From: an uncultured Clostridia bacterium
Lineage (GTDB): Bacteria > Bacillota > Clostridia > Oscillospirales > Acutalibacteraceae
Direction of reading: 5' to 3'
Assembly (NCBI GenBank): GCA_945971755.1
Contig: CAMFPJ010000079.1
Coordinates: 1-6,685, forward strand
Length of the DNA: 6,685 bases
The notes below the pieces were generated by a model. That model saw nothing but the letters and a program-made list of their open reading frames with translations, had not been told where the DNA came from and made no database searches. The stretch's first letter is position 1, and every line of letters starts with the position of its first letter. Of the stretch, positions 1 through 6,630 are shown piece by piece. Made by a program: the position numbers and the translations under genes.

Positions 1-27
1 CGTAAGGCCCGTATTTTCCTAAAACAG

Positions 28-1122
28 TCAGTTCCATTCAAGCCCCTCCCTATACTTTTCTCTTAAATTATCTTTAACATTGTTTTTTAAGAGATTAAGA
101 TTTAATATCAGCTCGCTTTTCATATAATCTTTTGTCATAAAGTCTCCTGCGATAATATTTGCCTGCGAAAGATAACTTTTTGTGTTTGCGATTTTCTCTA
201 TTATTTCGTGAAAATAAGGCCGCATACTTTCATCAAGCTTAATGGGTGTGGTAACGCCTACTTCTGTGCCGAGATTAGGTGTTTGCTGAGTTTGGAACCA
301 ATAAAGCCCGTCTGTGTGCTCTGTTTCAAAAAAGTCTGTTGCATGAATTCTGAAGTTTTCAGCCTTTAAGCCGTTCACCTTAACGTTCCAAGGTGTAATT
401 TGCTCACAGTTTTTACTGAACTTATAGTTTTCATCGGAATTTATCAAAATAAATCTTTTTCCTGAATTTCTTATGTCCCCAAGGGTTACATCGCTGATGT
501 TTTCGAAATCATAATAAGCATTATCTTTAGGGTTTATGTACTTTTCCATCAATGACTCTACCTTATGTACGTCTGCTTTGTATTTAAGCGTAACAGGGCC
601 GAATTTTTGAGGCTGATATTCCCTTATGTCAAGAAGCAGAACTTCGGTTGGGTACTCTTCCAAAATTCTTTGAATATCTTTAAGGGCATTTTCAAATAAG
701 TCGCCTTTTGTTATTCCGTGAGCCAAGAATATTTCGCCGTTTTTACCCTCGCTGAGTCTTAGGCAAAACTGCCTCATACCGTACTTAAACTGAGTATAAA
801 TATTGTCCTTTTGGCACTCTGCCATCTTTTTCATTCCGTAGCTTCCGGCGTTGTGAGCGCCGGGAATTACAATTTCCGTTATTTTTACGTCATCCTTTAT
901 AAAACTCATCCCGTGAGCCAAGAATATTTCGCCGTTTTTACCCTCGCTGAGTCTTAGGCAAAACTGCCTCATACCGTACTTAAACTGAGTATAAATATTG
1001 TCCTTTTGGCACTCTGCCATCTTTTTCATTCCGTAGCTTCCGGCGTTGTGAGCGCCGGGAATTACAATTTCCGTTATTTTTACGTCATCCTTTATAAAAC
1101 TCATCCAATTGTCGTAAATCAT
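28..1122 (-). CDS. PI-PLC X-domain phosphodiesterase-like protein with internal tandem duplication
   Basis: This is a homologue of bacterial phosphatidylinositol-specific phospholipase C, a TIM-barrel enzyme that cleaves phosphoinositide phosphodiester bonds; the actual substrate here is unknown. The family pattern is visible as IPGAHNAGSYG (first catalytic His), YGMRQFCLRL (conserved Arg), LAHG (second catalytic His), then EYPTEVLLLDIRE and YWFQTQQTPN. Residues 7-71 and 72-136 are identical, so the histidines occur twice (25 and 70; 90 and 135). Removing one copy gives 299 residues, normal for the family. The start at 1122 has GAGGG six bases upstream (1129-1133). The second-copy Met72 has no such site, so the full 364-residue product is predicted. 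No signal peptide is visible, unlike secreted Bacillus and Listeria PI-PLCs. A Cys (55, 120) sits where those enzymes have Asp in the DxR motif. The family call is confident; activity is uncertain because of the duplication. Confidence 0.85.
   Translation of the reverse strand: MIYDNWMSFIKDDVKITEIVIPGAHNAGSYGMKKMAECQKDNIYTQFKYGMRQFCLRLSEGKNGEIFLAHGMSFIKDDVKITEIVIPGAHNAGSYGMKKMAECQKDNIYTQFKYGMRQFCLRLSEGKNGEIFLAHGITKGDLFENALKDIQRILEEYPTEVLLLDIREYQPQKFGPVTLKYKADVHKVESLMEKYINPKDNAYYDFENISDVTLGDIRNSGKRFILINSDENYKFSKNCEQITPWNVKVNGLKAENFRIHATDFFETEHTDGLYWFQTQQTPNLGTEVGVTTPIKLDESMRPYFHEIIEKIANTKSYLSQANIIAGDFMTKDYMKSELILNLNLLKNNVKDNLREKYREGLEWN
716..1105. repeat. Perfect 195-bp direct tandem duplication (two copies)
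   Basis: Copy A spans 716-910 and copy B 911-1105, with no mismatch that I can find when reading base by base. One further base (911 and 1106, both C) also matches, so the boundaries share only 1 bp of microhomology. The unit is 65 codons, keeps the reading frame, and lies wholly inside the PI-PLC-like gene. Its protein unit runs from MSFIKDD to FLAHG. Identity at every synonymous position means the event is very recent, or that it is an assembly error. Confidence 0.97.
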
Positions 1123-1137
1123 AAAGTTCCCTCACTA

Positions 1138-1166
1138 TTGACTGAAAAATAAAAGTTTGATAAAAT
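1138..1166 (+). promoter_or_regulatory. Sigma-A type promoter for the PHP-domain gene
   Basis: TTGACT (1138-1143) and TAAAAT (1161-1166) each match the -35 and -10 consensus at five of six positions and are separated by exactly 17 bases. TGA directly before the -10 box gives an extended -10 (TGn). The predicted transcript would start near 1173, about 20 bases before the ATG at 1195. No convincing promoter was found for the divergent minus-strand gene in the same 72-base gap, although it must initiate here or overlap this site. Confidence 0.75.
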
Positions 1167-1182
1167 TGATTTATTGAATGGG

Positions 1183-1189
1183 AAGGTGG
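1183..1189 (+). promoter_or_regulatory. Ribosome binding site fixing the PHP gene start
   Basis: AAGGTGG lies five bases before ATG 1195. A longer in-frame reading from TTG 1174 would include this site inside the coding region, and it begins at about the predicted transcription start. The ATG is therefore the likely start. Confidence 0.8.
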
Positions 1190-1194
1190 TTTCT

Positions 1195-2211
1195 ATGAAG
1201 AAAATTTTGCTCCCCGAAGAGAATGAAAACTTAAAATATTACCGTGCAAATCTGCACTGTCACTCTACCCTTTCAGACGGTCAAAAATCTCCTGAACAGT
1301 TAAAAAATGACTACAAAGCTCACGGGTACAGTATTCTTGCAATTACCGACCACGAAATTTTCGTTCCGCACAATGACTTAACCGATGATGAATTTCTTAT
1401 GCTTAACGGTTATGAAATTGAGTCAAGCGGAAGTCACGGTAAAACGTGTCATATTTGCTTAATCGCTCTTTCTCCCGAAAATGACGAAGAGGTTTGCTTC
1501 AGCCCCGCTTACCTTTGGGGCAACGCAAGAAAAAACAGAAAAATGGTAAAGGTTGATAAGAAAACCGCTTCACTTTACAGACCATATACCAAAATGGGCA
1601 TAAACCGCCTTATCAAAACCGGTAAAAATAACGGCTTTTTTGTTACCTACAACCACCCGACCTGGAGTCTTGAAAGTTATCCTCAATATATCCGCTACAC
1701 AAATGCGGACGCAATGGAAATAACTAATTACGGCTGTGTTGTGTGCGGCTTTGACGATGACAACGGCCACGCTTATGACGATTTACTCCGTAAAGGTTCA
1801 AAGCTTTACTGCATTTCAACCGACGACAATCACAATCTCTACCCTGACTTCTCACCTGACTGTGACTCATACGGCGGATATATTATGCTTGCGTCAAAAT
1901 CTCTTAAATATGAAGACGTTACTTCTTCACTTAAAAGCGGTCTGTTTTATTCATCAACAGGCACATACTGTCACACAGGACCTAAGATTTTAGGTATTAC
2001 TTATGAAGACGGCACTGTAACCGTTAAAACGAGTGACGCCCGTGCAATTTCCTATATTCCGTGTTCCCGCGACTGCCAAATTAAAAATGCGGATGACGGT
2101 GAAACGGTAACCGAAGCCACATTCAAAGTTAAGAAAGGTGAAAAATACTTTAGAATTGTTGTTTGTGACTCGCAGGGTTACAAAGCATATTCCAACGCAT
2201 ATTTTTTGTAA
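1195..2211 (+). CDS. PHP-domain metal-dependent phosphoesterase
   Basis: This is a 338-residue protein of the polymerase-and-histidinol-phosphatase (PHP) superfamily, which hydrolyses phosphoester bonds with a multinuclear metal centre. The metal-binding motifs appear in order: HCHSTLSDG (H21, H23, D28), ITDH (D52, H53), GYEIE (E74), a His at 86, YNHP (H154) and STDDNH (D211, H213). All expected ligands seem present, so the enzyme should be active. After about residue 262 a small C-terminal domain rich in predicted beta strands follows, as in other stand-alone PHP proteins. There is no signal peptide or membrane segment, so it is probably cytosolic. The substrate cannot be told from sequence; relatives include nucleotide and sugar-phosphate phosphoesterases. 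It has twelve cysteines, including two CxxC pairs (85/88 and 181/184), which is many for a cytosolic protein. It is transcribed alone, divergently from the PI-PLC-like gene. Confidence 0.88.
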   Translation: MKKILLPEENENLKYYRANLHCHSTLSDGQKSPEQLKNDYKAHGYSILAITDHEIFVPHNDLTDDEFLMLNGYEIESSGSHGKTCHICLIALSPENDEEVCFSPAYLWGNARKNRKMVKVDKKTASLYRPYTKMGINRLIKTGKNNGFFVTYNHPTWSLESYPQYIRYTNADAMEITNYGCVVCGFDDDNGHAYDDLLRKGSKLYCISTDDNHNLYPDFSPDCDSYGGYIMLASKSLKYEDVTSSLKSGLFYSSTGTYCHTGPKILGITYEDGTVTVKTSDARAISYIPCSRDCQIKNADDGETVTEATFKVKKGEKYFRIVVCDSQGYKAYSNAYFL

Positions 2212-2231
2212 TATTTATGTACCGTAACGAC

Positions 2232-2263
2232 AAACCGACAGAAAAATTGTCGGTTTCTTTTTT
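2232..2263 (+). terminator. Intrinsic terminator of the PHP gene
   Basis: A perfect 9-bp stem, AAACCGACA (2232-2240) with TGTCGGTTT (2248-2256), encloses a 7-base loop and is followed by C and six T residues (2258-2263). It begins 20 bases after the PHP stop. The T tract overlaps the folD stop codon (2262-2264) on the opposite strand. Read from the folD side the hairpin starts five bases after the stop but has no T tract behind it. It may protect the folD mRNA end, but it is a weak terminator in that direction. Confidence 0.9.
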
Positions 2264-3107
2264 ATTTAATTCTGTTTTTGGACGCAGTAAGAGTGTTGTT
2301 AAGAAGCATTGTGATTGTCATTGGGCCGACACCGCCGGGAACAGGTGTAATAAAAGAGCATTTATCCTTAACAGCTTCAAAATCAACGTCTCCGCAAAGC
2401 TTACCCTCTGCATTTCTGTTCATACCCACATCAATTACAACCGCGCCGTCTTTTACCATTTCGGCAGTAACAAAGTTTGCTTTGCCGACCGCAGAAACGA
2501 GAATATCTGCCCTTTTGGTAACATCAGACAAATCGGCGGTTTTTGAATGGCAAACCGTAACTGTACCGCTGTTTTGTAAAAGGAGCATTGCCATGGGTTT
2601 TCCGACAATATTACTTCTGCCGATTACTACACATTCTTTCCCGCTTATCTCAATATTGTAAAAGTTAAGCATTTCAATAATACCTGCCGGTGTGCAGGGC
2701 AAAAATGAATAGTCACCAATCATAATGTGACCCGTATTCGTCGGGTGGAATGCGTCAACATCTTTCTCGGGAACGATTGAATTGATAACTGTTTGCTCAT
2801 CAATATGCTTAGGGAGAGGAAGTTGGCAAAGTATTCCGTCCACCTTGTCATCATTATTGAGTTCACCTATAAGCGTGAGTAACTCTTCTGTTGTGGTTTC
2901 TTCGGGCAGGGCATATTCAAAAGAATTTATCCCAACTTGCTCACAACCCTTTTTCTTGTTACTGACATAAACCTTTGAAGCAGGGTCCTCACCTACAATA
3001 ATAACGGCAAGTCCTGTTTGTTTACCCTTACTTTTTAATTCCAAAACCTCTGCTTTAATGCGGTCACGCACTGCAGCGGATACTGCTTTACCGTCAATTA
3101 TCTGCAC
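2262..3107 (-). CDS. folD: Bifunctional methylenetetrahydrofolate dehydrogenase / methenyltetrahydrofolate cyclohydrolase
   Basis: FolD interconverts 5,10-methylene-, 5,10-methenyl- and 10-formyl-tetrahydrofolate in the cytosol, feeding purine synthesis and initiator-tRNA formylation. From the GTG start it has 281 residues, a typical length. The catalytic segment has Y47-VSN-K51 within the conserved VYVSNK stretch. DGILCQLPLP (90-99) lines the folate site, IGRSNIVGKP (162-171) and CHSKT (186-190) form the Rossmann NAD(P) site, and PVPGGVGPMT (255-264) is the C-terminal family signature. The start was set at GTG 3107 because AAGGAG lies seven bases upstream and the protein then begins MQIIDGKAV, as FolD proteins do. 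An ATG at 3128 would add seven basic residues and place that ribosome site inside the gene. It overlaps lgt by 14 bases, which suggests translational coupling. It is the last gene of the operon. Confidence 0.97.
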   Translation of the reverse strand: MQIIDGKAVSAAVRDRIKAEVLELKSKGKQTGLAVIIVGEDPASKVYVSNKKKGCEQVGINSFEYALPEETTTEELLTLIGELNNDDKVDGILCQLPLPKHIDEQTVINSIVPEKDVDAFHPTNTGHIMIGDYSFLPCTPAGIIEMLNFYNIEISGKECVVIGRSNIVGKPMAMLLLQNSGTVTVCHSKTADLSDVTKRADILVSAVGKANFVTAEMVKDGAVVIDVGMNRNAEGKLCGDVDFEAVKDKCSFITPVPGGVGPMTITMLLNNTLTASKNRIK

Positions 3108-4029
3108 TTTTCTTCTCCTTGTATTCATTTACTTTATAAACATTTCGTCTGTGAATCTGAACAAATTTTACAATTGTAATTATAAGACACAAAACAGCAA
3201 TCGTTAAAGAAAGCACCTGCGAAATGCGGATATTTGTTTGACCGATGTAAAGACTGTCTGTACGCAGCCCCTCAACAACCGTTCTTTCAAGGCCGTAAAT
3301 AATACCGTAGCCCAGTATTAACTGACCGTCAAATTTTCTGAAGTGCTCGCAAACAATGTAAAGTACAAGGAAGCCAAGCAGACACCAAACGGACTCGTAA
3401 AGAAAAGTCGGGTGAACGGGAGCTGAGGAATCCATTTCAATTCCGCTCGCAACAAGAGTTGAATAGTGGACATTTATGTAGTCCGCAACCTTTTCGCTCC
3501 ACATTCCCCACGGAAGATCCGTGTTAACACCAAAAGCCTCTTGGTTTGTAAAGTTGCCCCATCTGCCTATTCCCTGCCCGATAAGAACGCTCATACCGAA
3601 AAGGTCCAAAAGCTTTAGAAATTCAAGGCCGTTCTTTTTGCAAACGAAGTAAGCGGCAATTGTTCCGCCGATAATTCCTCCGTAAATTGCAAGTCCGCCC
3701 TCCCAGATTTTGAAAATTGAAAGAAGGTCATCCTTATAGCTGTTCCATTCAAAAATAACATAGTAAAGACGTGCGCCGATTATCCCTGCAACTGTACCGT
3801 AAAGAAGTACGTCAAGCATTTTGTCAAGGCTCATTTTCCATTTGTAAGCCATTCGGCCGCCGAACAGAACGGCAAGAATAAAGCCAAATGCAATAATAAC
3901 GCCGTAAAATCGAATGGTAACGTCAATGTCCCAACCCGGAATTGTAAATTCCGCTAAATTTGCATACACATTAAACTTCCAACCGAGTTTCGGAAATTCA
4001 ACCAGTGTATAGTCAGTTAAAAACCTCAT
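3094..4029 (-). CDS. lgt: Phosphatidylglycerol-prolipoprotein diacylglyceryl transferase
   Basis: Lgt is an integral membrane enzyme that moves diacylglycerol from phosphatidylglycerol to the lipobox cysteine of prolipoproteins, the first step of lipoprotein maturation. The 311-residue protein has about seven hydrophobic segments (for example near 42-57, 73-92, 112-130, 142-152, 212-228, 234-246 and 268-290). Family motifs are RFYG (40-43), GARLYY (85-90), WEGGLAIYGG (109-118), the Lgt signature GRWGNFTNQEAFG (155-167), HPTFLYES (206-213) and the late Arg249 region LERTVVEGLR. Tyr116 stands where the E. coli enzyme has His103. The same tyrosine is, from memory, common in clostridial Lgt, so it need not mean loss of function. 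About 16 residues precede the usual N-terminal segment. The start has AAAGGAG seven bases upstream, and that site overlaps the stop of the preceding M16 gene 13 bases away. Confidence 0.97.
   Translation of the reverse strand: MRFLTDYTLVEFPKLGWKFNVYANLAEFTIPGWDIDVTIRFYGVIIAFGFILAVLFGGRMAYKWKMSLDKMLDVLLYGTVAGIIGARLYYVIFEWNSYKDDLLSIFKIWEGGLAIYGGIIGGTIAAYFVCKKNGLEFLKLLDLFGMSVLIGQGIGRWGNFTNQEAFGVNTDLPWGMWSEKVADYINVHYSTLVASGIEMDSSAPVHPTFLYESVWCLLGFLVLYIVCEHFRKFDGQLILGYGIIYGLERTVVEGLRTDSLYIGQTNIRISQVLSLTIAVLCLIITIVKFVQIHRRNVYKVNEYKEKKSADN
3115..3120 (-). promoter_or_regulatory. Ribosome binding site of folD inside the end of lgt
   Basis: On the minus strand this reads AAGGAG, seven bases before the GTG at 3107-3105. 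It lies within the last codons of lgt, whose stop is at 3096-3094, so ribosomes finishing lgt pass directly over it. It decides the GTG start over the ATG at 3128. Confidence 0.85.
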
Positions 4030-4042
4030 TTATTTACTCCTT

Positions 4043-5320
4043 TCAGTCTGCTCTAATAACAGACATTGAAGAATTGTTAATATCAATAGCCTCGCGAAGT
4101 CTTCGGTTTACATCCTCAAAGGTAATACTTTTAAGAACCGAGAGCCCGTCAAAAAGCCCGTCGCCGTTAAAATAGTCGTTAATAAGGTAGTTTGCTATTG
4201 AGCCGATGTCACCGAAGCTCATAATAAATTCGCCGTAGTGCTTTTTCTTTATACGGTCAAATTCCTCGGGGTTTATTCCGTCTTTCTGCAAACTGATTAT
4301 TTCTTTATCTATATACTCTCTTACTTTCTCGTAGTTTTCGCTTTCACCCGAGAAAATGTGTGCGCCGTACCCCGCACCTTCAAAATATTCCGCACTGAAA
4401 GAGGTATTAACCAACCCCTCTTCAATCATGCGCTCGTAAAGAGAAGAAGTTCTGCCTGCTACAATATCAAGCATAATTTCGCTTTCCATTGTCTGTTTAA
4501 GAGTTCTGCGCTCCGTTCCCACATCTTCCTTGTAACCGATTGCAAAAAGCGGCCTTGCAACTTCCAGATTTTTCACAAGAGTTCTTGCGACAACCTCTTT
4601 AGGCTCAATTTCAAATCTGCGTTCGATTTTTTGCGGTTCTGCCGGCTTTAATACTTTATCGGCAACCTCTAAAACCTCATCAACCGTTACATTCCCTGCC
4701 ACCGCAAGAGCCATATTGTTAAGGCTGTAAAATGTGTTGTAACACTTGTATAAAAGCTCGTCGGTAATTTCCGCAATGGACTCGGTTGTGCCTGCAATGT
4801 CAATTTGCACCGGGTGGTGCTTGTACATGGCTTTCAAAAGTGTGAAAAGCGATGCCCAGCCCGGCTCGTCGTTGGTCATTTTAATTTCCTGACCGATTAT
4901 TCCCTGTTCTTTTTTTACCGTTTCAGGTGTGAAATATGGTTTTGTTACAAAGTCAAGCAAAATTTCAAGAGATGAGGAAAAGTTTGCCGAGCAAGAAAAA
5001 AGGTAACAAGTTTTGTCAAACGTTGTGTAAGCATTGGCAGATGCGCCTGTTTCAGCATATCTTGCGAATGCGTCAAGTTCTTCACTCTCAAAAAGCTTAT
5101 GCTCTAAAAAGTGGGCAATTCCCTCCGGGACTTCTGTGTAAACCTCGTCTCCTTCTGTCTTAAAGCAGTTGTCAATTGAGCCGTATTTTGTGCCGAAAAT
5201 AGCGTAGGAAGACGAAAAGTTTACTTTAGGATAAACAAAAATTTTAAGCCCGGATTTGTGATCGATTTCAAAATATTTATCGCCTAACAGTTCGTTATTT
5301 ATTTCTTTTATTTTATTCAT
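4043..5320 (-). CDS. ymfH: M16 family zinc peptidase, EF-P modification-associated YmfH type
   Basis: This is the catalytic half of a two-protein M16B (pitrilysin/insulinase clan) pair. The inverted zinc motif H70-FL-E73-H74 is intact, followed by GASANAYT (92-99) and the downstream helix with E138 and E145, the latter the probable third zinc ligand. The C-terminal half has GRTSSLYERMIEEGL (289-303), matching the second M16 domain. At 425 residues it has the usual length. In Bacillus subtilis the homologues ymfF and ymfH (also written yfmF/yfmH in databases) are linked genetically to 5-aminopentanol modification of elongation factor P; whether that chemistry applies here is inference. The start at 5320 was chosen because GGGAGG lies six bases upstream; a longer reading to 5374 would run deep into the upstream gene. 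It overlaps the upstream gene by 8 bases (ATGAATAA), a sign of coupled translation and equal amounts of both partners. No signal peptide is seen. Confidence 0.9.
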   Translation of the reverse strand: MNKIKEINNELLGDKYFEIDHKSGLKIFVYPKVNFSSSYAIFGTKYGSIDNCFKTEGDEVYTEVPEGIAHFLEHKLFESEELDAFARYAETGASANAYTTFDKTCYLFSCSANFSSSLEILLDFVTKPYFTPETVKKEQGIIGQEIKMTNDEPGWASLFTLLKAMYKHHPVQIDIAGTTESIAEITDELLYKCYNTFYSLNNMALAVAGNVTVDEVLEVADKVLKPAEPQKIERRFEIEPKEVVARTLVKNLEVARPLFAIGYKEDVGTERRTLKQTMESEIMLDIVAGRTSSLYERMIEEGLVNTSFSAEYFEGAGYGAHIFSGESENYEKVREYIDKEIISLQKDGINPEEFDRIKKKHYGEFIMSFGDIGSIANYLINDYFNGDGLFDGLSVLKSITFEDVNRRLREAIDINNSSMSVIRAD

Positions 5321-6590
5321 TGTTATCCTCCCCCTTGAGAAGATAAATCGAGTCAACAAAAACTCTTTTAGCACAGCGTATTACGTCTTCTCTTGTAACC
5401 GCCAAAAGCTCTTTTGCTTCTTCTTCGCCTGTTACTATCTCATCCGAAAAGCACTGGGAAGCAAAATACGTGCAAACCGCCGCGGGGTTGTCCTCAACTC
5501 CCAGATAAGCGTCTGACAACGCTTTTTTGGAAGACTCCAATTCCTCATCCGTAAACTCGCCTTTTTTCATTATTTCAAGTTGGTTCAGAATTTCATTCTT
5601 TGCTTTTTCAAAATTGTTCTGTTCAATTCCGCTTTGAATGAATATTATTCCTTTTTGCCTTATGAGACGGGCGCCGCAGTAATAGCAAAGACTCATTTTC
5701 TCACGGACATTGGTAAACAGCCTCGAATAAGGTCCGCCGCCGAAAACATCGGTCATGATTTTGTATGAATAATAGTCGTCAAAAGAATCTTTCATTCCGC
5801 TGCGAAGACCTATAACAAGCTTTGCCTGATTCATTTTCATAATTTCCGTAAAACTGCGTATTTCCGATGCCGAAGTCACAAATTCGGAAAAAAGTTTTTT
5901 TACGTTTCTGTTTTGCAGTTTACCTGCAAATTCCGTAAACTTTTCGTTGAGCATATCCTCACTTATGCTACCACAGGCAGTAACAACAATTTCAGCCTCG
6001 CTTAAAAGATTTTTATAAGCAGTAAAAAGCTTTTTCGGAGTCATATTTTTAACATTGTTTTCTAATTTTTCACTGTCAACTCCGTATTTTTCATTTTGAC
6101 ACATTAACTGTTTAAGGCGTGAAAGTGCGTATGCCCTTTTGTCATTCTTTTTTGCCTCTAAGTCCTCAAGCGTGAAACGGATTTCACGTATAGATGCATC
6201 TTCATCAAACTTTTCTCCATCTGTAAACGGATTTAAGAGTATATCTGTAAGAAAATCTACCGCATCACCCGAAATCTTTTCACCGTTCAGTAAAAATCTA
6301 TCGTCGGGAAGTTCAATAGAAAAACTAAGTCGGATATTGTCACCGTAATTGCTGATTGATGTAGAAAAATCCGCACCGTAAAGGCTTTCAAGCTTTGAAT
6401 TAAAACTCTTAAATGTTGTGTACTTGCTCGATGTATGCCCTAAAAGTGAAATTAAAACATACTGTGCGGCAAGCTCTTCAGACACAGGCACATACATATC
6501 AACGTTAATAAAATTCGTTTTGAATTTTTCCGTGTTCACGCAAAGAGACCTGACACCGTTTGCAATTTGCTTGTATTTAATATTTCTCAT
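5313..6590 (-). CDS. ymfF: M16-like protein lacking the zinc motif, EF-P modification-associated YmfF type
   Basis: This is the partner of the following zinc peptidase and has the same length (425 residues). It keeps the M16 fold: the N-terminal half has LISLLGHTSSKYTTFKSFNSKLESLYGA (47-73 region), where an active enzyme would carry HxxEH, and no such motif is present. The second half has GGGPYSRLFTNVREKMSLCYY (284-305 region), the conserved substrate-side Arg/Tyr element of M16 subunits. In other paired M16 systems such a zinc-free subunit supplies substrate-binding residues to the active partner, so a heterodimer with the downstream protein is likely. The B. subtilis homologue is tied to EF-P modification. 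The start at 6590 has AAGGTG six bases upstream (6597-6602). No signal peptide is visible. It is the first gene of the four-gene operon in this window; nothing upstream on this strand is complete here. Confidence 0.88.
   Translation of the reverse strand: MRNIKYKQIANGVRSLCVNTEKFKTNFINVDMYVPVSEELAAQYVLISLLGHTSSKYTTFKSFNSKLESLYGADFSTSISNYGDNIRLSFSIELPDDRFLLNGEKISGDAVDFLTDILLNPFTDGEKFDEDASIREIRFTLEDLEAKKNDKRAYALSRLKQLMCQNEKYGVDSEKLENNVKNMTPKKLFTAYKNLLSEAEIVVTACGSISEDMLNEKFTEFAGKLQNRNVKKLFSEFVTSASEIRSFTEIMKMNQAKLVIGLRSGMKDSFDDYYSYKIMTDVFGGGPYSRLFTNVREKMSLCYYCGARLIRQKGIIFIQSGIEQNNFEKAKNEILNQLEIMKKGEFTDEELESSKKALSDAYLGVEDNPAAVCTYFASQCFSDEIVTGEEEAKELLAVTREDVIRCAKRVFVDSIYLLKGEDNNE
5327..5334 (-). promoter_or_regulatory. 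Ribosome binding site fixing the ymfH-type start
   Basis: Minus-strand GGGGGAGG lies six bases before ATG 5320, inside the last codons of the upstream M16-like gene. It supports this start over the upstream in-frame ATG at 5374, which would lengthen the overlap to 62 bases. Confidence 0.8.
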
Positions 6591-6621
6591 TTAATTCACC
6601 TTAATACATAATTCAATTTTC

Positions 6622-6630
6622 ATTTTACCA
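6622..6630 (-). promoter_or_regulatory. Candidate extended -10 promoter of the ymfF-ymfH-lgt-folD operon
   Basis: The minus strand reads TGGTAAAAT, an extended -10 element (TGn plus TAAAAT), about 32 bases before ATG 6590. That would place the transcript start near 6615 and give a leader of about 25 bases, much like the PHP gene. No good -35 hexamer is seen 16-18 bases upstream, so this call rests on the extended -10 alone. Confidence 0.4.

Noticed and set aside
1..27. Sequence downstream of the PI-PLC-like stop at the left edge.
   Set aside because: It is too short to judge. No hairpin or T tract is seen, so no terminator is called.
845..863. Inverted repeat CCGGCG / CGCCGG with a 7-base loop, present again at 1040-1058.
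   Set aside because: It is formed by the codons for the conserved PGAHNAG catalytic motif, has no T tract, and does not lie at the duplication boundaries. The second occurrence is just the duplicated copy.
1123..1194. Possible minus-strand promoter for the PI-PLC-like gene (TTCAAT with TTTTAT at 18-base spacing).
   Set aside because: Each hexamer matches consensus at only about half its positions in very A/T-rich DNA, so it is not distinguishable from chance.
1570..1993. Open frames on both strands inside the PHP gene (1570-1770 minus, 1736-1993 plus).
   Set aside because: They lie fully within a well-supported gene, have no ribosome binding site or recognisable domain, and are shadows of its codons.
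4238..4651. A 137-codon plus-strand open frame opposite the ymfH-type gene.
   Set aside because: It is antisense to a conserved peptidase, has low-complexity translation and no family resemblance.
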